A DNA stretch of 64,000 nucleotides from Paragyromitra xinjiangensis (taxonomy: Eukaryota; Ascomycota; Pezizomycetes; Pezizales; Discinaceae): contig JBCAMK010000003.1 in assembly GCA_038503065.1 (NCBI GenBank), forward strand, positions 992,001 through 1,056,000. Reading direction: 5' to 3'. Below the pieces are notes generated by a model. That model searched no databases. It saw only the letters and a program-made list of their open reading frames with translations, and was not told the origin of the DNA. The stretch's first letter is position 1, and every line of letters begins with the position of its first letter. This document shows positions 25,663 to 36,181 of the stretch, piece after piece. The position numbers were made by a program, and so were the translations under genes.

Positions 25663-26609
25663 TTTATACGCATCATGAAAAACGGTATATGAAGTCTTTT
25701 ACCTGTAAAATAGATCGGCAAGACAGGTGGATTGAAGTTACATGTACTTATCCGTGCACGTGACTGACCCCCATTTTCTGTTAACTTCGGCCATTACCCT
25801 CAAGTCATAAGTGCTATTGAAATCAACAAATCATACCTAAAGACAGTATCCCACGAAATAATTATGGAATCTCAATGGGTTGGGTTGAACTAATAACGCT
25901 ATACGCGTAGGTACCTTACACCATCATATGCATATCTAGGTACCACTTTTCTATTCCCCTGCAAAGCCCTTGGGACTCAGGCGAGACTGCAGGAGCTACG
26001 GAATTGCCTATTGGGTGGATTTAGCTAACAGAGACCAATTCACTATTCGTATCCAAATTTCTTGAGAGTTTAGAATTGAGATATAGAAAGAATTTGCAAG
26101 GATTCGAAGACAGGCGAGAGAAGAAGAGGAAGGGGTTGCTCGGGAGCTAGAACGAGGATATGGTGATTTGGAGAGATAATTTTGTTTGGTATATGGTTAT
26201 AAGTTGTTGTGGGATGCCACACGTTGATGTTTTGTTATGCTATGGAAGGGTATTTTATGGATTTATTATGTGTTCGTTTAACTTTTTTTGTTTTGTTTTT
26301 GTTTTGTTTAAGTTAGTTGACTGCTATAACCTTAGGGTTAGATGCGTGTATGAATTATCTATCTATCTATCTACCTACTCATATTGTTTTTTTTCTAACG
26401 AAGTAGAATAAGCGAAGAGATGCCCAGCTATTGGAGGTGGCTTCCTAATCCCGTGTGAAACAGTCTCCTAGGAAACGAGCTCAGACTGCAGAACGAAGTA
26501 GACGGTTCTAGCAGGTACGGCTGAGATTAAGGGATCTATATATTCGGGTTTATACTAGAGTCGTTCCTCAACCAATCAAGTCTTCTCTGCCTCCTGATCC
26601 CATATTCTA
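25663..26609. other. Intergenic, short microsatellite only
   Basis: Just under 1 kb without a supported gene. It carries a short tetranucleotide run (TATC)n around 26356-26375 and T-rich sequence around 26280-26310. An open frame at 26160-26411 is low in coding character. Confidence 0.5.
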
Positions 26610-26841
26610 CTAGCCAAAAAATAAAGTCTGTTCGGTTCGGTATAAAGCAACGAACCTCCACTTATTGAACTCCATCTTACTATGACCAAAAGGATTAGTA
26701 AAAAGAAGTAAGTGGACTTCGTGCGGTTGTAGCGGGGTGTATTGTGAATCAGGATGTATAAGAAATAAAGAAGTTCGTTGTTCCTGAGGCTTTGCTCTGC
26801 ATTGCATGTACCGAACCGAACAGACTTTATTTTCTCGCTAG
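26610..26841. mobile_element. Tc1/mariner-type MITE, 232 bp, TA duplication
   Basis: The left end reads CTAGCCAAAAAATAAAGTCT and the right end, reverse complemented, reads CTAGCGAGAAAATAAAGTCT; both continue as GTTCGGTTCGGTA. This gives inverted repeats of about 34 bp with only a few mismatches. A TA dinucleotide lies directly outside each end (26608-26609 and 26842-26843), the target-site duplication expected of the IS630/Tc1/mariner superfamily. The interior has no transposase, so it is non-autonomous. Confidence 0.85.
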
Positions 26842-26850
26842 TACATAAGC

Positions 26851-27180
26851 TGTTGGATATATTTGCTTCCTTTCGTGCCGCTTCCGGCCTTTCCTTACTA
26901 TTTGGCTCTATTCTTTCCTCCACCTACGTAGGCTTCTATAGCATACGTAGGCTTTCCTACTATTCAGGTTTCTTCTTATTCCTTGCTGATTTGGGCTTCT
27001 TTGGCTGTTGATTATTCTGGCGGCTATTCAGTGTAATTGAGGCTGCTTTGAGCCTGGAGGCGCTGACCAGGAGGTATATGGTGGAAGGACTCTGATTGGT
27101 TGATTACTTGTATATATACAGAGGCTTTCTGCCTCTTCTACGTTTCTTTCTTCTCTATCCAATATATCAAGCCTTCCACA
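26851..27180 (+). mobile_element. Possible solo LTR, 330 bp
   Basis: The stretch starts TGTTGGAT and ends CTTCCACA, with a TATA-like GTATATATACA at about 27110 and a CT-rich tail before the 3' end, the usual layout of a fungal LTR. The flanking five bases are TAAGC on the left and GAAGC on the right, a 4 of 5 match. There is no internal retroelement sequence. The call rests on structure alone and lies only 9 bp from the MITE, so the boundary between the two could be misread. Confidence 0.4.
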
Positions 27181-27363
27181 GAAGCAACGAATATCTCATC
27201 TTATTACTTCATAAGCAGTAGCTACAATTGCGAGTGATATTCCATGATTAAATCCACAACCCAAAACACGGCAACCTTTTCTACACTACAGCCAAACGAG
27301 ATTCTACTATAACACTAGGACGTTTGCATTTTCCTTAACTGTATATTTCATTTACAAATTAAT

Positions 27364-28912
27364 CTATACCTCCAAACTCCTTGCAGGCTGAGTAACCGGC
27401 AGGACACTTCCCTTCTCACTCTCCATCCTCATCTGAACACCACCATCCTCCGAACCATTCGACGAAATGCCCGTTCTCGGCTTCATGAACGGGTAGTGAC
27501 CTTTCTTCTCACGGAAGAGCATTACTAAGAAAGCGGCTGAAACCACGATCCAGTAGACGTTATATGAGATAACGGAGCCGTAAGTCGCGGAATTTTGCCA
27601 GCCGAGAACTGTGCAGTGTTAGCATTAAGCTTTCTTTCTTTATTGTTGGTTAAAGGTTAGATTCAAACTTACTTGAGTTAAAGACACTCCATCCACCACC
27701 ACCGTTGAAGGTTGGAGAGCAACAGTTGACATGCCAGACGCTGTGGCGGATATCGTATGAGCCAGGGCCAGTCCCAGTTTCTGCTACGTCTCCTCCTACA
27801 AGTCTCCCGTACTAGTGCTCAGGAAGGGTTAGTAGAAGTATAAAGGGAAGTAGAGGGTTTCAATGGTAATATTACCTTCCAGCTCTCAAAGCCCCAAACA
27901 GCTCTTGAGAAGAGCGACGCGGCAACCAAATACAGAACCATCGTACTGACAATCAAAAACCACTGTATCCTGATGGTGTTTCCTCCTTTATAGATCAACC
28001 AACCTACTAACCCACCAGCTAACAAGCCCGTGATCGCCGGCAAAGGGAATGCAGTGGCTGGCTCGGAGAGTGAAACTCCGCCGACAAAGACCACGGCCTC
28101 CAACCCCTCTCTCAGGACAGTAATGAATGGTAGCAGTAACATCGCATACTTTTTGGACTTTGCACCAATTCCTTTTGTATTTTCAGCTTCGAGAGCTGCA
28201 GCGATCTTGGCACTCCATTTTGCTTGTAGCTTTGATAGCCGGAGGATTGCAGCACCCATGATCTATGTTTTTTTGTGTAATTGATTAGCTGGGGGTCGGA
28301 TTAAAAGGAGATGGTGGCGTGCTAACAGTGATGATAACTGATGCGATGAGACAAAATATGCCTTCCCAGAGGTCTTCACTGCCACTCCAAATGTCCTTTC
28401 CTAGGGAGTAGAAGGCCCCTATGAAACCACCTCCTATGGCGAGGCAGAGAAAAAAACCGATAAAAGTACCAATCCATACCTAGAATGTTTTATTAGTTTA
28501 TCAAATGGCAATAAAATATCGAATTGATTTTTTAATGTAGTCAGAAAGAATCAATTACCTGCCAGACTAGCTTCTTGTACACCTTGGGATCATTGTCAGG
28601 TCCTCCGATGGTCTGTTTAAGGAACGAGAGAAGGACTGAGACGATGATTGCCGCTTCAATGGTTTCCCTGAAGATGACGAAGAAGACTTTTTGTGGTCAG
28701 CTTGGGTGCAAAGAAATAAATATGCCAGAGGTCACATGAAGCTCAACGAGATGTAATTGAAAACATGAATGTATAAAAAAACGTGCAACTAATTACGCAT
28801 GAAGTAGAAAGGTAGAAGAAATAATTACAACATAATTGCTCTAAGGTACGAACGAACGAAATATCTAACGAAAGATGGAATTCTCACCTGGGACTGCAAA
28901 GACTTGTGGCAT
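27364..28912 (-). CDS. FTR1: High-affinity iron permease Ftr1, 358 aa
   Basis: Six exons: 28888-28912, 28559-28686, 28327-28479, 27876-28262, 27673-27811 and 27364-27608, closing at 359 codons. The two iron-binding motifs of the family are present: RETIE at residues 15-19 in the first membrane helix and REGLE at 153-157 in a middle helix. Several hydrophobic segments follow ([32 protein letters not shown]), then an extracellular loop with [19 protein letters not shown] and a final helix. The tail ([10 protein letters not shown] onward) is cytoplasmic. By family knowledge, it is the plasma-membrane permease that takes Fe(III) produced by the multicopper ferroxidase Fet3, and it needs that partner for export to the surface. 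The FET3 gene lies next door in divergent orientation. The donor GTTAGC at 28326 is less usual but keeps the frame. Confidence 0.95.
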
Positions 28913-29607
28913 TTTGTCAATAGCTGGGGCTCTAGGGTCTTTGGGATAACCACGAGAAGAGGAACGTTTTATTAGAGGGGTGGATGGATTGTCGAAGGCA
29001 AACCACCTCTAAAAAATCAAAGAACAAAGTGGCGCGAGCTTTCGCGCAGCGGTTTACTAGGCCGTGCTATGTATCGTTTGCTGATGGGGAATTCTGGCAG
29101 TGTTCCGGCATGACATCGCTATTTACTTGGAGCGAAGAAGGATGAGGAGGAAGAGGCTAGGAAAAGCCGAACAATCCAGGGCCCCTGTATGGCCACTAGA
29201 GGTATGTACAGGTGTCACAAAAGCAATCCTAGCGCGGAACTAAAACATGCATGCAGAGGGTTGTCTGATGAACTGATTACACGAGATTTTCGGGTAATCT
29301 TATCAATTTCAATCGATCGCAAGGTTTAGGCTGCTTGCGGGGTTACCGAAACCTGAGAGAAAACGAGTTTTGCCAACTAAAGTAGCCATACAAGCATGAA
29401 GTGGGGGAAGGTTTATTTAGCTCTGCACGGTATAGACCCTGCGAAATTCCTGCACTCGGGTTACACTAAAAAGGCTTCTTGCAACTAAGCTCTCTTGGTA
29501 GGAGGGATCCCCTACTGTTCATAAAATCGCGCATATTTACTACCTTCGATTCTCGGGAGTGGGAGGAAACAAGACCTGTGTTTCTCGTAGTCAGTAATTG
29601 ATGGGTC

Positions 29608-29616
29608 ATCTGATAA
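29608..29616 (+). promoter_or_regulatory. Sre-type GATA site (ATCTGATAA)
   Basis: Exact match to the ATCWGATAA iron-regulator consensus, about 0.6 kb upstream of the FET3 start and 0.7 kb upstream of the FTR1 start. Binding is inferred, not shown. Confidence 0.65.
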
Positions 29617-29821
29617 CACCAATTTCATCTGCTGATTGTTTCAGATAAGACAACGGGGTCATGCGAGATATGCCTTGATTGGACTCACTAACCGAGCGGT
29701 GACCAGGGGTGGTGCGTTTTCCCTGCAGGAGGCTTGCTTTTGGTTTCTCCCTCTTGTTTTTTTTTTGCTTTTTTCCTCGAAAACTGATCCGCGATAACCA
29801 TACACCAACGACCATCAGGCC

Positions 29822-29830
29822 ATCAGATAA
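29822..29830 (+). promoter_or_regulatory. Sre-type GATA site (ATCAGATAA)
   Basis: Second exact match to ATCWGATAA, about 0.4 kb upstream of the FET3 start. Together with the site at 29608 and the near-match TTCAGATAA at 29639 it forms a cluster within about 220 bp. Confidence 0.65.
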
Positions 29831-30224
29831 TGAATTTGCCCCGGAGTACTGCCCGGCTCCAGGAATTCCGGTCTAGAAATGTTGTAACTTTGCTTCTTCA
29901 CATTCTAACATGGATTTCACTGTGGTGGATAATGTGGGTACGGTTCGCGTCGTAGCTTCGCCTAGGGATTTGAAAAGCACTAACAATATACCGACGCCTG
30001 CATATTGCCACGGTTTTGACGGCACATTGCTTCCAAATTCTATTCGCAACGGGGGTACTATTACATGAACAACCTCCCAATATTCAGTTGCCGCTCCTAC
30101 ACAACCTAGAAATATTGAGAATTGCTAGCCTTGACCAGCGGCGTCCCGCAATTTCTGGGTCGCCTTTACTCTTAAGCTCTCCGAGAAGCTGTCTTTGGGC
30201 TTCGTTGCACTTGCAGCTCCAAAA

Positions 30225-32374
30225 ATGGTTTCGTCACTTATCCTCGCATTGTTCCCCATAACAATCCTCGCTGCGACAAGGACCTTTGATTTCAACGTAA
30301 CATGGACGACAGCAAACCCAGATGGCCTATTCGAGCGAAAGACCATTGGAATCAACGGACAATGGCCCATACCGCAAATTGAAGTCAACAAAGGCGACAG
30401 AGTGATAGTGAATATGTATAATGGACTAGGCGATCAGGATACCAGTCTCCATTTCCATGGTCTATTCCAGAATGGAACGAACTTTATGGATGGGCCTCCA
30501 AGCGTAACGCAGTGTCCGGTTGCTCCAGGCCAAAAATTTGTTTACGACTTTATGGTCAGTTTGTTTTAGTCTTTTAAAATCGCTGGGGGTTTTTTGGAAC
30601 CCCAAAATATTGACAATGCTTCTCCTACGACATAGGTTGACCAACCAGGAACCTACTGGTACCATTCTCATGTCAGAGGTCAATATCCAGATGGGCTTCG
30701 TGGGGCATTCATCGTTCATGACGATTCGGACCCACACAAAGATCTCTATGACGAAGAAATCGTCCTGACATTCTCCGACTGGTACCATGACCAAATGCCA
30801 CACCTGATCTCAAAATTCCTTACTTTAGCAAATCCCACAGGCGCAGAGCCAGTTCCACAATGTGCGTTAATCAACGATACTCAAAACCCTCAAATCAAGG
30901 TTGAAGCAGGAAAAACCTATCTTTTCAGGATGGCAAATGTTGGTGCGTTCGCGGCGCAGTATATCTGGTTTGAAGGACATACCATGAGGGTTGTTGAGGT
31001 AGATGGGGTTTACACAAAACCTATGGATGCGGATATGCTTTATGTGACGGCGGCTCAGAGGATTGCTGTGCTGGTGACTATGAAGAATGATACTTCGGCA
31101 AATTTCCCATTTGTTGGAAGTATGGACGAGGTGCGTCTATAACGATGGTCTTGATCTTAGTTAATGCTGACTTTCAATCGATAGGATCTATTCGATACAG
31201 TACCGGAGGGCCTCAACCCCAATGTTACCGGATGGTTGGTCTATTCCGACAAGAACGAGAATCCAGCACCAGCTGAAGTTCCTGAATTCAATCCTTTTGA
31301 CGATTTTCTTCTCGAGCCGGTAGACGGAGAGGGAATACTTGAGGCGCCAGATTACTCGTTTAGCTTAGATGTTGTAATGGACAATCTTGGGGATGGGGCA
31401 AACTAGTAAGAAATTCCTTTCGCTAAAACCGAGGAACATACTAACGATGCCCGCTGCTAGCGCCTTCTTTAACGGAATAACTTACGTCAGTCCAAAAGTA
31501 CCAACATTGTACACTGCTCTCTCTGTTGGAGAACTTGCGACGAACCCGGTAGTTTACGGGTCCAATACCAACTCGTTTGTGTTGAAGCATAACGAGGTGA
31601 TCGAGATCGTCTTGAACAATTTAGACCCTGGGAAGCATCCGTTCCATTTACGTAAGAAATCCTTTTGTCTTAGATTATTCTTAAACCGACAGCTCATGGG
31701 TTTCAACTGCATCAGACGGACATAACTTCCAAGTAGTTTACCGAAGCGATGAGGAAGCCGGCACCTACAACTCCAGTATTGAGCATGAAATGCCACGTAT
31801 TCCAATGAGAAGAGACGTGGTCCTTGTGAGGCCGAACGGTAACCTCGTCTTGCGATTCCGCGCAGATAACCCAGATATGTTTTTCCCACCTCCTCATTCC
31901 AATACTCTCTGCTGACAAACTTTGAACGCGTTTGGCTATTCCACTGTATGTTCTCTCCATCTCCGCTAATCTTCTATCTCAAAAACTAATTTCAACTTTT
32001 ACAGGTCATCTGGAATGGCACATAATCAGCGGACTCTCAGCAACAATGGTTGAAGCGCCTCTAGAACTACAGAAATCACAGAAGATTCCAGAGAGCCAAC
32101 TACAGCAATGCAAGGCCCAAGGTCTCCCAACAGTAGGGAACGCTGCGGCAAATACAGTTAACTATTTGGACTTGAGTGGCGAGAATAAATCGCCTGCTCC
32201 ATTACCAGCTGGGTGAGTTTATAAATGCCACTAGGCTCTCTGAAGACAAAACTCAACTGATTTTTTCACAGGTTCACCGCTAGAGGAATAGTTGCGCTGG
32301 TATTCAGCATAATTTGCGCGTTCATTGGATTGGCAGTTATTGGTTGGTATGGAATAGCTGGTGCTGAAAAATAA
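30225..32374 (+). CDS. FET3: Fet3-type multicopper ferroxidase, 574 aa
   Basis: Eight exons: 30225-30554, 30636-31130, 31185-31405, 31461-31651, 31716-31874, 31928-31945, 32005-32212 and 32272-32374, closing at 575 codons. Six introns are GT-AG and one (31875-31927) has AT-AC ends. A signal peptide covers about residues 1-17. All four copper motifs are present: HFH at 76-78, HSH at 120-122, HPFHLHGH at 407-414 and HCHLEWH at 470-476. Ferroxidase-specific acidic residues match Fet3: E181 in TGAEPVPQ and D403 in [12 protein letters not shown] single membrane helix ([20 protein letters not shown]) and a very short tail end the protein, so the catalytic domain faces outside. It oxidises Fe(II) to Fe(III) for Ftr1, encoded by the divergent neighbour. 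Confidence 0.95.
31875..31927 (+). other. AT-AC intron inside FET3 (53 nt)
   Basis: The intron begins ATATGTTTTT and ends TTTGAAC, with a CTGAC branch-like element at 31912-31916, 12 nt before the end. Removing it joins CCA G to GC GTT TGG, giving the conserved NPGVWLFHC of the copper site. There is no AG between 31875 and 31945, so no GT-AG intron can restore that segment. Confidence 0.8.
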
Positions 32375-33377
32375 TGTATATATGATGCACAAGAGTGGTG
32401 TATAATTTGACGTGTGTTAAAACGAAATCGTGGGACGAAACATTAATTTCAAGGGTCCTATTTTTCTAATTCGTTTATTTGGATACGGGGAGCTGGGTCT
32501 ACACATATGATTTAGCCATATTGATGTTTGCTATACCTCAACGAGCTGAGAAATCTCGTTGCCGTGCAAATTGTGTATTACTTTGCACAATCTATGTACG
32601 TTGATGAAACAGTCGCTGGATCTACTACCGCCGAGAGCGCAGAGATACTTCCCTAGGCGATCAGCGCAGCCGAGGGTGAAAATAATTCGCAAGAAAAAAC
32701 AAAAGTACATGCAGGCCTAGATAGCATGCATAAAGGCGCTAGATTTGCATCTGTAATGTTCCTGGATCTACTCAATTACATGGTAATTGAAATAGGATCG
32801 CTATGATAGGTTGAACATTATCCTGTGACCGACAAGCCAAGACCTTTCTAGCAGGGAACTGCTGCAAAGAGACCCTAGACTTCATGGCGTTTTGTGATAT
32901 TTTTGAGAATCAAGATTCCGTAGAGGACTTTAGTAGAGGTGGGGGCTTTCTCATTTCTCTCACGAACAAAGTTGTGATATCTTTTTATCCCCTGAGACAG
33001 ACTAGTTATGATGTTGCTATCTCAAAGTCTCACGTCTATCCGTGGGGTTGTATATTGATTTGGCAAAACACTCGCACCGAAGCAGCCCATAGTGGGGGAG
33101 AATATCGACAAACCCTGCAACTGGCTGATGGCGTCTTATTGCCAGAAGATATTAAATGCAGTTGAGATATGTATGTAACTTATCAGACCCATGCTACTTA
33201 TTGGGTTCGTAATATCAAGATATCATGTCCCATCACTCGTTGACCAGGCGCCAAGGTGTTACACTACGGTGGCGGGAGTTCCCGTCTCTTTTCTCCAAAG
33301 TTGCTGAATCCAGGAAACGCGGGGCAACGTGCAGCAACCTCCAACATTCCCACGCCCACACTTTACCATTCAGCGCA
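32375..33377. other. Intergenic, nothing firm
   Basis: About 1 kb between FET3 and the proteasome chaperone gene. It holds an open frame at 32884-33165 (93 codons, starting MAFCDIFENQD) without recognisable family character, which I do not call a gene. Confidence 0.5.
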
Positions 33378-33939
33378 ATGGCATCGTCACTATCGGACTC
33401 GATCCCACCATCTACGGTTCCTCGGCAGCTGTCCTTCTTACTCCCTCGCACGCATAGCACAACTGTTCATTTGCATATGACCCTTTCGACTCACTCGCTA
33501 GTGTTATTCCTAACGTCCCAGACTCCCGAAACGTCGTCACAGAAGGCTCCCCTAGGAAGTTTTGTTTATGCTCTTCCTGATGTATGTTTTTCACTAGCTC
33601 TATTCCTTTCTTTCTTAATCCCTGCTCCTGGTGGATCCTAACAAGAGATGGAATCTATAGAGAACTAGCACCACAAATCCACCTCTTTCAACACCAATCT
33701 ATGTTCGTGAACAAACCCTTGAGACCGCAACTCGCATTACGAAAATCTTAGCGAAGAGGTTAGTTATTCCAGTGTATGTGGGTAATTCTATGAGCTTCGC
33801 GAGCGCTGGAGGTGGAGGGATGGTGGAAGAAGAGATGGAAGGAGTGAGGAAGGTCATTGATGTGGTTATGACCGAGGCTGGAAAGATCAGGGAAGAGTGG
33901 GCGAAAGTCAACGTCAATGGTGCAGGGCCCGCTGAGTAA
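33378..33939 (+). CDS. Proteasome assembly chaperone 4 (PAC4/Psmg4-like), 160 aa
   Basis: Two exons, 33378-33581 and 33661-33939, with a 79-nt intron (donor GTATGT, branch CCTAAC, acceptor TATAG). The product begins MASSLSDSIPPSTVPRQLSF and contains the family blocks RQLSFLLPRT, APLGSFVYALPD and, in exon 2, PVYVGNSMSFASAG. Length and layout match fungal PAC4-domain proteins, which pair with a PAC3-type partner to assemble the alpha ring of the 20S proteasome in the cytoplasm. The start is the ATG at 33378; an upstream in-frame ATG at 33225 would add 51 residues with no family match. The adjacent SDR gene is convergent (tail to tail). Confidence 0.85.
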
Positions 33940-34198
33940 GGGATGAAAAGACTAGAGAAATAGAAAATAAACTGGCATGGCATGGAGTTTGGGGGTTTGT
34001 TTCTTTGATAGAGAGCATAGTCGTAGCATATTCCTAACGGCACTTGTTCATTAAGAGTAACTTTCGAGTTATCGCATTAATTCTGTAGTTCCTAGTGAAG
34101 CTAGAGCCTAAAAGCCCCCATAGCCAATAGCAGTGATATATTATTTGTATCATATACTACCACTGAACAAACCGACAAGGGGTAAAAATACAGAAGCA

Positions 34199-35159
34199 TT
34201 AAAGTTTTGAATGCGCCAAATGCTTGCCTCCATCAATCGGTACAACCGCGCCGTTGATATGTGACGCACCATTAGAACACAACCAAACCACGGCACCTAC
34301 AATGTCCTCTGGTTTGCCTAACCTCCCAGTTGGGTTTTCCTTCCCCATCTTCTCCTCTCCTCCCTCCAATTCAATCAATCCACTAGCCATCTTACTTGGG
34401 AAGAAACCTGGTGCGATTGCGTTGACGAGGATTCGCCGAGGCCCAAGTTCCACAGCGAGGTGCTTTGTCAGGTGCTGTACCGATCCGCTCTCATTAGCTT
34501 CCCAGCCTCCCATTTCTTCCAAAACGGTAAAGGGCAATAAAAAGGTCATATGGTAAGAAAAACATGATATAGTATGGAAGCGAGATAGAAACACATACCA
34601 AGACAGCCGCCTTACTAGCCGCATACCCGTAAGTTCCATGTTCCCCCGTGGTTCCAATCCCAATACCAGCAACACTCCCCACCGTAATAACGCGACTCCT
34701 TTCATCACCACCCCTCTCCTTCGCCGCCTTCTCCAACATTGGTGTCGTCAGCCTGATCAGATTGAACACACTTCTCACGTTCAAATCCATAACCTTCGCA
34801 AACGCTGAATCAGGGTGTGTGTCGAATGGCGCCCCCCATGTTGCGCCAGCATTGGCAATTAGGATATCAACTTTCCCATTTGTTGCCGCTGAGAGCTCCT
34901 TCACGAAACGTTCAACTTCAGAGGGCTTGGAGAGATCTGCTGGGATCGCGGAAATAGATGCTTTCGGTTGGAGTGCTTGGAGGGATTTGACAGCCTTGTC
35001 ACAAGCATCAGCTTTGCGCGAGGTTATAACGATGGTTGTGCACCCAGCGAGTAAAAGACCTGTGGCTGCATGAAGACCGAGGCCTCTAGAGCCGCCAGTC
35101 ACAACAGCAGTCTTGCCCTTGAGAGAGAAGAGATTGGAAAAGTCTTTGATGTCGGACAT
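34199..35159 (-). CDS. Short-chain dehydrogenase/reductase, 278 aa
   Basis: Two exons, 34599-35159 and 34199-34474, with a 124-nt intron (donor GTATGT, acceptor GTACAG). A classical Rossmann SDR: nucleotide loop TGGSRGLG at residues 21-28, NAG motif in ILIANAGATWG, catalytic Tyr179 and Lys183 in YAASK, and a C-terminal end IDGGKHLAHSKL. The TSRKAD segment after the second strand carries an Arg that usually indicates NADP(H) preference. The closest style is the RhlG/3-oxoacyl-ACP-reductase-like group often annotated in fungi as rhamnolipid biosynthesis reductase, but the true substrate cannot be told from sequence. There is no secretion or organelle signal. Confidence 0.9.
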
Positions 35160-36181
35160 TGTGGTATATGGGTAAGGGATTTTTGTGGGAGAAATTGGTG
35201 TCTATGTGTATGCGGCTGTTATGAAAGAGAATACAGAATACGGAGGCCAGCTACAACGAATGTGCGCTTAATCGAATAACTGTTGAAGTAGCTACAGGAG
35301 AACCTCGGACGGCAGCTGCCGAGATCTAAGCTTTCAGATGGAAATCGCCGAGGGTGTTGCCATGGCAACGACAACGACAGGCGATAGAAACTAAGTCGTA
35401 CAGGCTTCCTGAGTGTTCGAACTCGTGCCTAGCAGCCCCATGCTGCACAGATTTCTTGTAGGGATTGAGAACGGCCCGTTTGGTTGTTGGGGTATTCTGC
35501 ACGATACCAAACAACCCGAAAGCACTACATATGCCCAGGTGATGGAGATTACGCTTGCCGCGCGCTCAACAATAAGCTGTGAGAACATAGAATCAAGGTC
35601 CTGTAGCCCAAGTAGACTAGGGATGGTGATAGTGATTCGAAGTATTCGGTGAAATAACGGACTTGATCAACGCAGGTTCGAAAATATTCCTTCCTCTTGC
35701 TACTGGGTAGTACATTTTGCTTGTCCTTGCAGCGATTGATGCCGAGGTTGAAACTTCGGTCTAGTTATTAGGGACTTTGCGTAAAGGATTTAGCCCTGGT
35801 TTTGGCAATAAGGTGACCAATTTCAAGCAAATTAGAGCTGGATCTGGTGCAAAGGGCCTATTTATGCTAAACCAATAACCCGGTTTATTAGATAAGTGCC
35901 CAGAATCGCATAGTATCACCCGGCCAACCCGCAAAAGACTATCCACTTGATTGGGTGTTCCCCGGAATCAGCCCTTATCACATGGAAAGTAGTATCTAGG
36001 AGGCCAGGACACTTTTTTAACTTTTACTAATAATCTATGAAACAATATAACTAATCGCTATTTCATGCAAATTGATAGAATATAAATGAACTGAGAAATA
36101 CTATTACAGATGAGGAAAATGCGGTTACTGCGACAAAGGAAAGAGAAACATTAAATAATAGATAATCAGCTACAAAATTGC
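35160..36181. other. Intergenic, nothing recognised
   Basis: About 1 kb between the SDR promoter and the 3' end of the repeat-protein gene. A short perfect palindrome (GTTGCCATGGCAAC near 35356) is the only structure noticed. Confidence 0.5.

Larger units (their letters stand above)
28913..30224. promoter_or_regulatory. Shared FTR1-FET3 divergent promoter
   Basis: The 1.3 kb between the two start codons serves both iron-uptake genes. It contains two exact matches to ATCWGATAA, the consensus for the iron-responsive GATA repressors SreA/Sre1/Urbs1, and at least three further GATAA cores (29644, 29793 and 29925 regions). A T-rich run lies near 29757-29774. No other gene is supported here. Confidence 0.7.

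Noticed and set aside
31406..31460. In-frame stop after GDGAN in FET3, suggesting a pseudogene
   Set aside because: The TAG lies across a normal GTAAGA donor. Splicing to CTAG|C at 31461 restores NYAFFNG, so the gene is intact there.
32884..33165. 93-codon plus-strand frame downstream of FET3
   Set aside because: No motif; composition looks non-coding.
35353..35370. Palindrome GTTGCCATGGCAAC as a regulatory site
   Set aside because: It is a single short palindrome with no repeat or gene-proximal partner.
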